Assembly: GCA_051252005.1 (NCBI GenBank) | Contig: JBPOEZ010000009.1 | Location: forward strand, 1 to 64,000 | Origin: JACOMS01 sp051252005 | GTDB lineage: Bacteria > Pseudomonadota > Alphaproteobacteria > Caulobacterales > Maricaulaceae | Direction: 5' to 3' | DNA: 64,000 nt | Part shown: piece after piece, positions 24,920-35,700 of the stretch | Numbering within the stretch: position 1 is the stretch's first letter | Layout of the letters: each line of letters begins with the position of its first letter | Notes under the pieces: generated by a model | What the model saw: only the letters and a program-made list of their open reading frames with translations | Told to the model about the DNA's origin: nothing | The model's database searches: none | Position numbers and translations under genes: made by a program

Positions 24920-26074
24920 ATGAAACAACTCTCTAAATACTTTGTCCTCTCAGTCTGTGCAGGCGCGCTTTTGGCGGCGTGCGGCGCAGAAAGCCCCAAC
25001 AGTTCAGCCGAGGCAAGGCCCGAGCCTGCACCAATATCCGTTGACGTCTACACAATCGACATTCGGCCGATTCAAAATACGATCAGTTTTAGCGGGCGTG
25101 CGCGTGCATACCGTGAGGCTGAAATCCGCCCAGAAGTTTCCGGACTCATTACCGACCGCCTTTTCGAGGAAGGGCAGCAAGTCTCCAAAGGCACGGCGCT
25201 TTATAAGATTGATAGCGCTCGTTATGCCGCTGAACTGCAAAGCGCTAAGGCCGGATTAGAGCGCGCCGAAGCGGCTTCTAAATTGGCCGATGAAACGCTC
25301 GTGAGATTCGAACGCCTCGCTGGAATTCGGGCCGTCAGCCGCCAAGAATATGACCAAGCCTTGGCCGCTGCTAATCAGGCAAAAGCGGATATCAACCTTC
25401 AGCGCGCCTCTGTTGACCGCACATCAATCGATTATGCGAAAACAACGGTACGCTCGCCTATTGCCGGGCAAATCGGCCGTTCCTCAGTCACCACAGGCGC
25501 GCTAGTAACCGCCAATCAAGCTCAATCGCTTGCCCGTATTTTACAGCTTGACCCTATCAATGTTGACGTCGCTGTCCCCAGTCTGCGCATTATTGAATTT
25601 AACCGTCAACTCAACGAGGGCGAGCTTAAACTCAATGACGACAACACAGCGGACGTTGATATTATTTTAGAAAATGGGCAACCGTATGAATATCGGGGTA
25701 AATTTGCCTTTCGCGAGGTCAGCGTTGACGAAACCGCTGGCTCCGTGACACTGCGTGCGACGGTCCCTAATCCTGACGGAACGCTCTTACCAGGCATGTA
25801 CCTCCGCACTAACCTGAACGGCAGCCGCTTTAATTCAGCGACAACAATTCCTCAAGATGCTGTGACCCGCACGGCTCGAGGCGAAACAACGGTATATGTC
25901 GTTAGCGCTGCCAATACGGTAGAACGCCGCATCATTCAGACAGTCGGAAATTTGGGTAATGAATGGATTGTCACAGACGGGCTGGCGCAAGGCGACCGCG
26001 TCATCACATCTAATCTACAGCGCATTCGCGAGGGCATGACTGTCACGCCCCAGACTGTAACGAAAGATAAGTAA
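24920..26074 (+). CDS. RND efflux periplasmic adaptor (AcrA-like)
   Basis: A lipoprotein adaptor (lipobox ALLAAC) of 384 residues that links the inner-membrane pump to the outer-membrane channel. The barrel-sandwich half EVSGLITDRLFEEGQQVSKG, a helical hairpin (~100-170) and the second lipoyl half TTVRSPIAGQIG are all present, with beta-barrel and membrane-proximal domains after. The frame opens 19 codons upstream, but the ATG at 24920 gives the proper signal peptide MKQLSKYFVLSVCAGA. First gene of the pump operon, two bases before the pump gene. Confidence 0.95.
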   Translation: MKQLSKYFVLSVCAGALLAACGAESPNSSAEARPEPAPISVDVYTIDIRPIQNTISFSGRARAYREAEIRPEVSGLITDRLFEEGQQVSKGTALYKIDSARYAAELQSAKAGLERAEAASKLADETLVRFERLAGIRAVSRQEYDQALAAANQAKADINLQRASVDRTSIDYAKTTVRSPIAGQIGRSSVTTGALVTANQAQSLARILQLDPINVDVAVPSLRIIEFNRQLNEGELKLNDDNTADVDIILENGQPYEYRGKFAFREVSVDETAGSVTLRATVPNPDGTLLPGMYLRTNLNGSRFNSATTIPQDAVTRTARGETTVYVVSAANTVERRIIQTVGNLGNEWIVTDGLAQGDRVITSNLQRIREGMTVTPQTVTKDK

Positions 26075-26076
26075 TC

Positions 26077-29000
26077 ATGGCACGTTTTTTCATCGATCGT
26101 CCCGTTTTCGCGTGGGTCATCGCGATCAGTATAATGCTCGCAGGACTACTGGCTTATCGCACTCTTCCTCTTGAGCAATATCCAGATATTGCGCCCCCCA
26201 CGATCACTGTAACGTCAGTATATCCCGGCGCATCAGCAAAGGCCGTAGAAGACTCCGTGACTCAAGTTATTGAGCAGCAAATGACAGGTTTAGATGGCCT
26301 TGATTATATGTCTTCTACCTCTAGCTCCACCGGAATTGGAACGACGACGTTGACATTTGAATCTGGCGTGGATCCTGACGTCGCGCAAGTTCAGGTTCAA
26401 AATAAGTTATCTCTTGCTACGCCGCAACTCCCACAAGCTGTACAGCAGCAAGGACTGACGGTTGCAAAGGCTAGCTCAGGGTTTTTAATGGTGGTAGCGC
26501 TATCCTCACCCGATGGCCGATATGACCAGTTTGATCTGGGTGATTATATCGACAGTAACTTTATAGACCAAGTTAATCGCGTACCAGGCGTAGGGAACTC
26601 GCAATTGTTTGGATCTGGCTATGCTATGCGTATTTGGCTCAAGCCTGATAAGCTCGAGCAGTTTGGCTTGATGCCGTCGGATGTTATCAACGCAATTAGC
26701 GCTCAAAATGCTCAAGTTTCTGCAGGCAGCCTTGGCGACGCGCCAACGCCAGCGGACCAGGAATTTACAGCGACAGTGACACTACAATCCTTGATGCAAA
26801 CGCCGGAGCAGTTTCGTAACCTTGAAATTAGCACATCAGCAAGTGGACGCACGCTAACATTGAGCGAAGTTGCCGATGTTGAAATAGGTGCAGAATCTTA
26901 TGCGGTTACAGCAACCTTTAATGGAAACCCGTCTTCGGGATTTGCCGTAAATCTCGCGGCAGGCGCAAACGCAATTGAAACGGCCGACGGCGTTCGCGAG
27001 CTTATGAATGAGCTTTCCAAGAACTTGCCTGAAGGCATGAAGGTTGAAATCCCTTATGACACAACGCCATTTGTAGAAGCCTCAATTCACGAAGTGCAAA
27101 AAACGATCATCGAAGCGACCATTTTGGTTTTCATCGTCATTTTTGTCTTCTTGCAATCGCTTCGCGCCACATTTGTGCCGATGATTGCCATTCCCGTAGT
27201 CTTGCTGGGTACACTCGCCGTCATGGCAGTAGCGGGCTTCTCGCTTAACATGTTGACCATGTTTGCCATGATTTTGGCTATCGGCCTTTTGGTGGATGAT
27301 GCCATTGTGGTTGTCGAAAACGTAGAGCGCGTGATGGAAGAAGACGGACTTGGCCCGCGTGAGGCAGCGAAAAAATCCATGGACCAAATTACAGGCGCAT
27401 TAATAGGCATCGTAGTTGTTATCTCCGCGGTGTTCGTTCCCATGGCATTTTTCCCGGGATCAACGGGCGTCATTTACCGCCAGTTCTCTGTAACGATTGT
27501 CTCTGCCATGGTGCTGTCTGTCATCGTGGCGATTGTTCTCGCCCCCGCGATTTGCGCAAGCTTCTTAAAACCGAAGTCAGAACACCGCACACTTATTCAT
27601 AAACCCGGCGATATATTCAATCGAGGCTTTGACCGGTTCAAAGACGGTTATGCCAAAGTCGTCAGCCGCATCTTGGCGCGGCGCTGGATATTTATGGGCG
27701 TGTTTGCAATCATTGTCGCTGTATTGGGCGTAGCCTTCCAAAACTTACCAACATCATTTCTGCCCGAGGAAGACCAAGGATCACTATTTGCCATGGCACA
27801 ACTGCCTGGAGACGCCTCCCAAGCGCGTACCAAAAACGTTATGGCAGGTCTCGCGGATCATGTGATGACGACCGAGTCGGAAAACATCACAGGCATTTTT
27901 GCTGTCTCTGGTTTCAGTTTTGCTGCACAAGGCGCCAACCAAGGAGCCTCTTTCATTGCCTTAAAGGATTGGGAAGAACGAGCAGATCCATTACAATCTT
28001 CGGCAAGCATAGCAATGCGTACCTCTATGGCGATGGGCGCGAACCCGGACGGCATGGTATTTGCCTTTACGCCTCCCGCTATGCCCGCGCTAGGCAATGC
28101 CAGTGGATTTAATCTATACCTTAAAGATGACACCAATTTGGGTCATGACGCCTTAATTGATGCGCGCAACGCATTGCTGGGTCAGGCCGGACAAAATTCG
28201 TCGCTCATGGGTGTTCGGCCCAATGGCCGCGAAGACGGGCCTCAATATAATTTGAATATTGACTATCGCAAAGCTCAGGCTCTTGGCGTCCAGCCGAGCG
28301 ACATCGCCTCTGTTCTGTCGACTGCAATGGGATCGAATTATGTCAATGACTTCCTCGACCGAGGCCGCATTAAGCGCGTCATTGTGCAAGGTGAAAACGA
28401 CGCTCGAATGCAGCCTAGTGATATCAGTAAATGGCGCGTGAGAAATGCGAGCGGCGATATGATTGCCGTCGAAGAAGTCCTGAATGCTCAATGGGGTTTC
28501 GGCTCTCCGCAGCTCGAACGCTATAACGGCGTCTCTGCTGTGAATATTCAAGGCTCTGCCGCCCCTGGTCAAAGCTCCGGTGAAGCCATGCTAGAGATGG
28601 AGAATATCATTAATACGCTCCCCGCTGGAATTGGATTCGAATGGACAGGTATCAGCGCCGAAGAACGCAAAGCCGGAAATCAAGCGGTGTTGCTTTACGC
28701 GATGTCTATCCTCTTCATTTTCCTATGCCTCGCCGCTCTTTACGAGAGCTGGACGATTCCGGTTGCCGTATTGCTGGCCGCGCCGCTTGGGGTAGCTGGA
28801 GCTGTCGCCGCAGCGCATTTCCGAGGTCTGGCGAATGACGTATTCTTTCAAGTCGGGGTTCTGACCACCGTTGCACTTGCCTCCAAAAACGGCATTCTGA
28901 TTGTAGAATTTGCCAAAGACCTAGAAGAAGAAGGCAAAGAACTCATCGAAGCCACAATGGAAGCCGTTCGTATGCGGTTACGGCCAATCCTCATGACGTC

Positions 29001-29226
29001 CTTTGCGTTCGGTCTAGGCGTGCTTCCCTTGGCACTTAGCACAGGTGCTGGTGCGGGGGCGCGAGTCGCGATTGGGACCGCCGTTGTCGGCGGTATGATT
29101 TTCGCAACGGTCCTCGGGATATTTTTCACGCCTGTATTCTACGTCGTGATGCGCTTTCTTACCGGTAAAAAAACGGCCAATCAGCTCGAAGCCCAACGTC
29201 TCACACTATCACAGCAGGAGGCGTAA
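26077..29226 (+). CDS. RND multidrug efflux pump (AcrB/HAE1 family)
   Basis: A 1049-residue inner-membrane drug/proton antiporter. The 12-helix architecture is duplicated with large periplasmic loops after helices 1 and 7. Proton-relay acids of helix 4 are visible in AIGLLVDDAIVVVENVERVM. The N-terminus MARFFIDRPVFAWVIAI and the C-terminal half with YESWTIPVAVLLAAPLG are typical of HAE1. It sits between its adaptor and outer-membrane factor with 2-base gaps. Substrates are probably hydrophobic drugs or detergents; none can be named from sequence. Confidence 0.97.
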   Translation: MARFFIDRPVFAWVIAISIMLAGLLAYRTLPLEQYPDIAPPTITVTSVYPGASAKAVEDSVTQVIEQQMTGLDGLDYMSSTSSSTGIGTTTLTFESGVDPDVAQVQVQNKLSLATPQLPQAVQQQGLTVAKASSGFLMVVALSSPDGRYDQFDLGDYIDSNFIDQVNRVPGVGNSQLFGSGYAMRIWLKPDKLEQFGLMPSDVINAISAQNAQVSAGSLGDAPTPADQEFTATVTLQSLMQTPEQFRNLEISTSASGRTLTLSEVADVEIGAESYAVTATFNGNPSSGFAVNLAAGANAIETADGVRELMNELSKNLPEGMKVEIPYDTTPFVEASIHEVQKTIIEATILVFIVIFVFLQSLRATFVPMIAIPVVLLGTLAVMAVAGFSLNMLTMFAMILAIGLLVDDAIVVVENVERVMEEDGLGPREAAKKSMDQITGALIGIVVVISAVFVPMAFFPGSTGVIYRQFSVTIVSAMVLSVIVAIVLAPAICASFLKPKSEHRTLIHKPGDIFNRGFDRFKDGYAKVVSRILARRWIFMGVFAIIVAVLGVAFQNLPTSFLPEEDQGSLFAMAQLPGDASQARTKNVMAGLADHVMTTESENITGIFAVSGFSFAAQGANQGASFIALKDWEERADPLQSSASIAMRTSMAMGANPDGMVFAFTPPAMPALGNASGFNLYLKDDTNLGHDALIDARNALLGQAGQNSSLMGVRPNGREDGPQYNLNIDYRKAQALGVQPSDIASVLSTAMGSNYVNDFLDRGRIKRVIVQGENDARMQPSDISKWRVRNASGDMIAVEEVLNAQWGFGSPQLERYNGVSAVNIQGSAAPGQSSGEAMLEMENIINTLPAGIGFEWTGISAEERKAGNQAVLLYAMSILFIFLCLAALYESWTIPVAVLLAAPLGVAGAVAAAHFRGLANDVFFQVGVLTTVALASKNGILIVEFAKDLEEEGKELIEATMEAVRMRLRPILMTSFAFGLGVLPLALSTGAGAGARVAIGTAVVGGMIFATVLGIFFTPVFYVVMRFLTGKKTANQLEAQRLTLSQQEA

Positions 29227-29228
29227 AC

Positions 29229-30623
29229 ATGTTCGCCAAACACTTCGCTTTGACACTCATGGCTGGTAGCGCTCTGGCGGGGTGCGCCACTATTTCTCCC
29301 GATTATAGCCGCCCTGAAGCGCCGATTGCCAATAGCTTGCCGCTGACGAGCCAGACGGCCCCGTCAACACCGCTCTATTGGAATGAACTCGTGACTTCGC
29401 CGGAGCTTTCCTCTTTGATTGAAATGGGGCTGGATGAAAACCGAGATTTGAGGATAGCCACCGCCAATGTCCGCCTGGCTCGCGCGCAACTCAATCTTTC
29501 AAAGGCTGATAGATTGCCGACCTTATCGGCAAGCGGAAGCGCCACAGAGGGCGGACGGATAGCCGGGGATAGAACAACGGGGTCCGCAATTTACTCCAAT
29601 AGCACAATCGCCCAAATCGGCGTCTCGTCCTATGAGCTCGACTTTTTCGGACGGCTCGAAAACCGGGAACAATCCGCGTTTAAATCCTATCTTTCAACTG
29701 AGGCCGGGGCCCGTAGCGTGCGGATTTCCATCGTCGCGGCCATCATGGATGCGTGGATGCAGCTCGCGGCTGATCAAGCCTTGCTCGACCTCGCGCAAGA
29801 AACGGCTGACAATCAAAAAGAAAGCCTGGAACTCACGCAAGGTCTCTTAGATGCGGGCGTAGCGAATGAGTTGGACACGCGGCGGGCTTCTGCTTCTATG
29901 CAATCGGCGTTAGCGGATGTCGCGCAATCACAAGCGCTGATCATGCAAGATAAGAACACGCTGGAATTACTTGTCGGGCAAAATATTCCGGACTCGACTT
30001 TTGCATCGGCAAATTTGGCACCATACCCCGTAAGGACAAATATCCCCGTAGGGATGGCATCGTCGGTTCTCTTGAATAGACCTGACATCATTGCGGCCGA
30101 AGCCAAGTTGAAAGCTGCAAACGCGGATATCAGCGTCGCGCGGGCCGCATACTTCCCGACCATTTCTCTGACGGGGTCAGCAGGCGGGGCCAGCTTCGGT
30201 CTCGAAAGTCTGTTTAACGGCGGCGGGGCTCTAGGCTGGAGTTTTGGCCCGTCTATATCTCTCCCAATTTTTGATGCAGGTCGCCGCGATGCCAATCTTG
30301 AAAGCGCTCGCGCGTTAGAAGACCTCGCCTTGGCGCAATATGAGCAATCCATCCAGACCGCCTTTAAAGAAGCCGCCGACGCGCTCGCCGTCGCCAGCAC
30401 TATCGATGCGCGGCTTGCGGCATTGGATCAATTCACCGAAGACACAGGCGTAACGTTGTTTCTATCGCGAGAGCGTTTCAAAGAAGGCCTTGATGACTAT
30501 CTCTCCGTGCTAGATGCTCAGCGCCAAGACTTCACAGGCCGCCAACAACAAATATTGGTTCAACTCCAAAAAGGTCAAAACACGACAGCGTTATATCGCG
30601 CGCTCGGGAGCTGGGCGGAGTAA
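29229..30623 (+). CDS. Outer-membrane efflux factor (NodT/OprM family)
   Basis: A 464-residue lipoprotein (lipobox ALAGC) of the TolC-like family that forms the trimeric channel of the pump. Two OEP domains are visible, each with long alpha-barrel helices; the second opens with ANVRLARAQLNLSKADRLP-like and LLNRPDIIAAEAKLKAANAD motifs. It starts two bases after the pump gene. Its TAA stop is part of a perfect 8-bp hairpin. Confidence 0.94.
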   Translation: MFAKHFALTLMAGSALAGCATISPDYSRPEAPIANSLPLTSQTAPSTPLYWNELVTSPELSSLIEMGLDENRDLRIATANVRLARAQLNLSKADRLPTLSASGSATEGGRIAGDRTTGSAIYSNSTIAQIGVSSYELDFFGRLENREQSAFKSYLSTEAGARSVRISIVAAIMDAWMQLAADQALLDLAQETADNQKESLELTQGLLDAGVANELDTRRASASMQSALADVAQSQALIMQDKNTLELLVGQNIPDSTFASANLAPYPVRTNIPVGMASSVLLNRPDIIAAEAKLKAANADISVARAAYFPTISLTGSAGGASFGLESLFNGGGALGWSFGPSISLPIFDAGRRDANLESARALEDLALAQYEQSIQTAFKEAADALAVASTIDARLAALDQFTEDTGVTLFLSRERFKEGLDDYLSVLDAQRQDFTGRQQQILVQLQKGQNTTALYRALGSWAE

Positions 30624-30640
30624 ACTCGTCTGCGAGTTTA
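30621..30640. terminator. Hairpin over the efflux-operon stop codon
   Basis: TAAACTCG (30621-30628) pairs perfectly with CGAGTTTA (30633-30640) around a TCTG loop. The stem includes the stop codon of the outer-membrane factor. There is no T-run after it, so it may protect the mRNA end or assist Rho rather than act as an intrinsic terminator. Confidence 0.5.
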
Positions 30641-30717
30641 AGGTCAATGGAGTGGGGGTTCAGGAGTAAAAAAATGAAAAACTGGACTTGCTTCGCTAAA
30701 GTGGAGAGTGCTTTGGT
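30641..30717. other. End of IS3 element or spacer
   Basis: Short non-coding stretch. The sequence tggacttgcttcgctaaagtgga, just beyond the transposase stop, looks like the terminal repeat region of an IS3-family element, but its partner end is missing from this window. Confidence 0.35.
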
Positions 30718-30940
30718 TTATTTTGTCATCATCTCATACTTTATTGGGCTTGTATAGTTGCAGGCAGAATGCCGCCTGACGGGATTATAGAAATCGTCGA
30801 TATAGGCAGCTATTTCGGCTCTGTCTTGCCGTCGGTTTTGGAACACAGTGCGCCAGACGAGTTCTGATTGCAGGGTTTTGAAGAACGTTTCTACAACAGC
30901 ATTGTCATAACAGTTTCCTTTTGGGCGAGCAAAGCGCTTA
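30718..30940 (-). pseudogene. IS3-family transposase OrfB C-terminal fragment
   Basis: On the minus strand about 70 codons end an IS3 OrfB integrase: RPKGNCYDNAVVETFFKTLQ with the DDE glutamate in the NAVVETFF motif, then SELVWRTVFQNR, IAAYIDDFYNPVRRHSA and a TAA stop. The upstream part of the catalytic domain is missing, and from about 30940 the sequence turns into unrelated DNA leading to the RHS fragment. It appears to have truncated the 5' side of RHS cassette B. Confidence 0.8.
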
Positions 30941-32036
30941 CAGCCTTTGGATCCGTACAGACTGGGACGCGCATATGATGACCACTCTTCAGGGTTATTT
31001 TTATTCCGAGCGTAGCGGTTGGGCGGCCCGCCGCCAGATCTGCTGTCTGCGAAGGCGCGGTAGAAAGCTCTCCCTCGCGCGGATTAAAAAGGCGGGGCCT
31101 GTGGATATTACGCGCTACCTCCACCCCGATCACCTCGGCAGTCCAGTGGTTGGGACTAACAGCTCCGGCAATCTCGCATGGATCAAGCGCTACACCCCCT
31201 TCGGCGAAGAAATCAACGACCACCCCGTCAATGATAACCAAGCCGGATTTACAGGACATATCAAGGACGCGGCTACGGGGTTAAATTACATGCAAGCGCG
31301 GTATTATGATCTGGTGATCGGGCGGTTCTTGAGTGTCGATCCCGTCAGGTTCCTACAGAACGGAAACCCCGCTCAATTTAATCGCTACTCATACACATGG
31401 AACGACCCAATTAACGGGTTTGAACCAGACGGTCGCGAAACACGTCTTATGGTCGAGACGAAACACCTCGATATGGCTGTAGCTAATGGCAGCATGACCA
31501 TGGGGCAACGCAATCAAATCAGCAGGTCCCAAGCGACCGAAGCTGCATTGGGACTTGGAGGCATTGGTGTTGGGCTGGCAGTTAGGGCCGCTGTTGGTGC
31601 GCTTGGGACTGCCGGAGCTGCAGAGGTAGGCGCAGGGTTGGTGCCGGGAATGGAAGGAGCAACTCTAACAGGCTCTATGGGTGCAGGAGGATTGAAACTC
31701 CTTGAGTCGTCAGGTGTAGCAAACGCAACTGGTGATATCGTAAGTACCGTTCTTGATGAGGCGACGACGGTCTTCCGTGCTCATGGAGGCACAAGCGGTT
31801 AAATTGGCGATTTTGTATCTCTAACACCGTTAACATCATCGGCTCAAGCAACAGCAGATTTAGCTTTACCTCCAGGTAATATAGCGTCAACAATGTCAAC
31901 CTTACAAATTCCAGCAGGGGCAAGAGTGCAAAATAGCACTGCCGCTCCAGCATTCGGGCAACCCGGAGGAGGACAACAAATGCAGCTTTTAGAGCATGCC
32001 GATATTAAAGTTCTTGATGAACAACCATTGCGATGA
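30921..32036 (+). pseudogene. RHS tip with toxin interrupted by an in-frame stop (cassette B)
   Basis: RHS homology to cassette A begins near 31071 (LARIKKAGPVDITRYLHPDHLGSP), continues through YMQARYYD and RFLSVDPV, and ends at FEPDG. The toxin domain follows: a hydrophobic Gly/Ala segment, then VFRAHGGTSG and a TAA at 31800-31802. The same frame stays open for 77 more codons to a TGA at 32034-32036 and reads like a toxin end (LALPPGN, IPAGARV, FGQPGGG). A single C-to-T change of CAA would explain the stop. The tail loosely resembles NAD-targeting TNT/ADP-ribosyltransferase-type toxin ends; this is tentative. Codons before ~31071 are not RHS. Confidence 0.75.
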
Positions 32037-32323
32037 AATTTGTGTGTAAGAAAAAATATTCTAAAAAAGAAAAAATTGCTGGTGGCGACATTATTGCTCT
32101 CAAACCATATTTTTCAGGTGAGACAAAGAGTTATAGAAACTTGGAGCGTCTTAATGGTCGAAAGACTGTATGGGTTGCCGAATTACCCAAAAAATCTTTC
32201 CAAGATGTGTATGTGAGCTTTGATATAAAGGACGGTCGTTTGTTCGCTAATACTTTCAAGTGCATGTACTGTGAAATATCATTAACTGATGGGAAAGTTA
32301 TAAGTGAGGAATTTACTAAATAG
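32033..32323 (+). CDS. Probable immunity protein for cassette B
   Basis: A 96-residue lysine-rich protein with no family I recognise and no export signal. Its ATG overlaps the TGA of the read-through toxin frame (ATGA), which shows that the toxin originally ended at 32036 and that the two genes were translationally coupled. The gene itself is intact although the toxin is broken. AT-rich codon use is unlike the RHS core. The 3' flank repeat starts right after it. Confidence 0.6.
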   Translation: MKFVCKKKYSKKEKIAGGDIIALKPYFSGETKSYRNLERLNGRKTVWVAELPKKSFQDVYVSFDIKDGRLFANTFKCMYCEISLTDGKVISEEFTK

Positions 32324-32325
32324 GG

Positions 32326-32626
32326 AAAAAGGGTCAGATTAGGCGTAAAGCAAGATAAAGCGAAGCGTGCCATGTGGCCCACTTCGACGCTAAAGCTCTG
32401 TTTTTGCGACTAACTTACTGGGCCAAAGTGCCCCCACTTTATCATCACCTTGGGCCACGGGTGACACTATCCCTTTTTTGCCACTGCCGTTGCCGTGGCC
32501 TTCTGCGCCTTAAATCATTCTCCCAGAATGATTTATCTGGCTAACGCCAGACCGTCTCCGAAGCCTGTATTTTACTACCTCTTTCCAATCGGGACTCTTG
32601 AGCCAAAATTTGCTATGTGTCTGACT
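32326..32626. repeat. RHS cassette 3' flank repeat, copy B
   Basis: Matches 18664-19003 after cassette A. The two tandem hairpins are conserved: AAATCATTCT/AGAATGATTT (32512-32521/32525-32534) and CTGGC/GCCAG (32537-32541/32546-32550). Similarity ends close to ccaaaatttgctat, where the two copies diverge. Its presence after two different toxin/immunity pairs marks it as the downstream border of an exchangeable cassette. Confidence 0.85.
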
Positions 32627-32736
32627 TAAGTGCCTAGTAAGGTGCCGCCACGCGGGGTTGCTGTGATATATACCACGACTCAGCGTGTTGGATAGGAAGG
32701 ACTGCTCGCCATCATCATTTCCTTAGGTATTCCTCG
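32627..32736. other. Spacer downstream of putA
   Basis: A short non-coding gap between the RHS cassette flank and the end of putA. No clear terminator was found. Confidence 0.3.
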
Positions 32737-35700
32737 CTAGGCCAGCGTGAGCAACGTTGCATTTCCACCTGCTGCGGTGGTGTTTATTGTTACAGTGCGC
32801 TCGTGGAAAAACCGCTCAGGGTCAGAGTCTGCGCTGAGAATTGGCAGAATTGCACCTTCGCGTTTACACAAAAGCTGTCCTAAATGATGGCGGGTGTCCC
32901 CATCCGCAGCAACACCAGAAATTCCGGCGTTCAGCAAAGCACGCATTTTTTCAGAATCTAGAACTTGCAGCAAATGTGGGACGTTCACGGTTTTGTCTAG
33001 CATTTCAGAAAATGCCTTAACCTCGTCAGCCCCTGTGTCGGGTACAGCAATGACACTATTTCCAGCATAAAGCGCCAGCGCGATTTGTTTGAAAACTGCG
33101 AATGTGTCGCCTGTGCAAACAATAACGCCGCGCGGGTGAAGGCATAATACATTGCTCTCACCAGTGGGCCCAGGAAGCATTCTGTCTGTTTCGCAATTGA
33201 ATTGAGACCAAAAATCATCACCAAAATCCCCCAAGGGGCGCATGAGGGTTTTGAGGAGCTCTTTTCTCTCATTAGCGGGTAGGGTTTTTGCCCATGCCTT
33301 TGATGACTTCGAGGCTAACTCCACGGCCGTTAAGATATCGGGCGCGGTGTGTTCAGGAACACCGAAATCTACGCTTTGGTTGCGCGTTATAATTTGGTGT
33401 TGATGTACATTCGACTTTTTAGACAGTTGCAGAAGGTAATTTGGTCCGCCAGCTTTCGGCCCTGTTCCAGATAGGCCTTCCCCGCCAAAAGGTTGAACGC
33501 CGACGACAGCTCCAATTTGATTGCGGTTAACATACAAATTGCCAACATGGGCATTTTTTCTGACCCACTCAACACGGTCATCAAGGCGGCTGTGCAGTCC
33601 CATAGTTAAGCCAAAGCCAAGCATGTTGATGTCGTTAACTGTGCTTTGGAACTTTGAGGCCTTGTACCGCATGACATGCAGCACAGGACCAAATATTTCG
33701 CGGTCTAAATCGGCAATCGAATTGATTTCGAACGCACTCGGCCAAACATAATATCCAGACAGCATTTCATTACGCGGGGGCGAGGCCTCTATAAGATTGA
33801 AGCGGGTCTTCATGTTCTCGATATAGGATAAGATCATGCTCTGCGCTGCAGTGTCGATTACGGGCCCGACATCCGTTGAAAAAAGTGCGGGGTCGCCAAC
33901 CTCCAGAGCCTTCATGGCTCCCGACAACATTTGCATGAAATCATCGGCAATATCATCTTGCACACAAACGAGGCGGCATGCAGAACATCTTTGTCCAGCA
34001 CTTTGGAAGGCAGAGGCAATAACGTCATTAACAGCTTGCTCCAGCAGAGCAGTTGAATCGACCAACATCGCATTTATGCCGCCAGTCTCAGCAATGAATG
34101 GAAGTGTAGATCGGTTAGTAGAGGCAAGGTTGGCAGCTATTTTCTTGGCGGTTCCAGTTGACCCAGTAAAGCAAATGGCATGAATGTCTGTATGTGCTGA
34201 AAGATAGCCGCCCAACTCCGCACCGTCGCCCATAACAAGATGAACGGCATCGCAAGGCACGCCGGCTTCCAGTAAGAGCTTGATTGCTTTATGCGAGATA
34301 AGCGGGGTTTGTTCTGCGGGCTTGGCAACGACAGTATTCCCCATCGCCAAAGAGGCTACTATTTGCCCTAAAAAAATCGCCAAAGGAAAGTTCCACGGCG
34401 AGATGCAAGCAACCGTGCCAAGTGGAATACGCTTCGCTATTCTCTCTGTTCTAGCCTGTACGGCATAATAGCGGCAAAAGTCGACAGCTTCCCGAACCTC
34501 CGCAATGCCGTCCAAATAAGACTTGCCAGCTTCGAGTGTACAGAGCTGTAAAAATTCGCACATGCGCTCTTCGAGTAAGTCCGCAGCCCGCTCCAAACAT
34601 TGTGCTCGCATATCGACGGTGAACTTGGTGTTCCAATCAGATCTACTGCATGCCGCCAAGGATTGGTCTATATCTGCGGCGCTCGCAGGCATATATGACC
34701 CAATGCAGCGTGAAGGGTCTGCTGGACTATGAGTTTTTATCGGCACCGTATTGATGTCTCTACCGTTAACAATGCTGGCGGCAGCGTATGGCTCATAATC
34801 CTGAACTAATTGCTCAAGGTCTTTCTCGACTTTTGACTGTGTAATATCAAGCCCTGCGGCGGCGCGCCGTGTTCCGTTAAACAACTCCGTTGGCGCGGGA
34901 ATATGAATGTTAACAGCGCTCTCTGCGTTTGCGGCCATCTTAAAGGGGTCTTCAGTAATGTGCTCGACGGAAATATGCTCATCAAATAATTGATTGACGA
35001 AAGAGCTGTTAGCTCCATTTTCCAGTAAACGCCGAACAAGATAGGGCAGGAGCTCACTATGGCTCCCAACCGGAGCGTAGATGCGGCTCTTGACGCCATA
35101 AAGCGACATAAGCCGTTTATGCAGGGCCTCCCCCATGCCGTGCAAACGTTGGAATTCAAAGACTGTATTTGCTTTGGACATGTGAACGATAGTCGCAACC
35201 GTTAGCGCATTGTGTGTTGCAAATTGCGGATAGACTGTGTCGAGAGCATCAAATAACAGCCTCGCACAGGCAATATAGCTGATGTCGGTATTCTCTTTAC
35301 GAGTAAAAACAGGGTAACTCTCTAGGCCAAGTTCTTGGGCACGTTTGATTTCCATGTCCCAATACGCGCCCTTTACAAGGCGCACAGTGATTTTACGGTC
35401 GGCTTTGCGCGCTCTCTCAATGATGGATGAAACCACCTTGCGGGCTCGTCTTTGATAGGCTTGAATAACAATACCTAAGCCGTTCCAACCTTCTAGTTCT
35501 GGGTGGCGTAAGAGTTCGTCAAAGATAATCAAAGAAACCTCTAGGCGCTCCGCCTCCTCAGCATCTATCGTTATTCCTAGGTTTTTACTCTTTGCGATTT
35601 TTGCAAGTTCGACTATCCGGCCGAGTAAAATTGGAACACACTCGCCGCGTTTCGCATATTCATAGCGGGGGTGAAGTGCGGAAAGTTTAACCGATATGCC

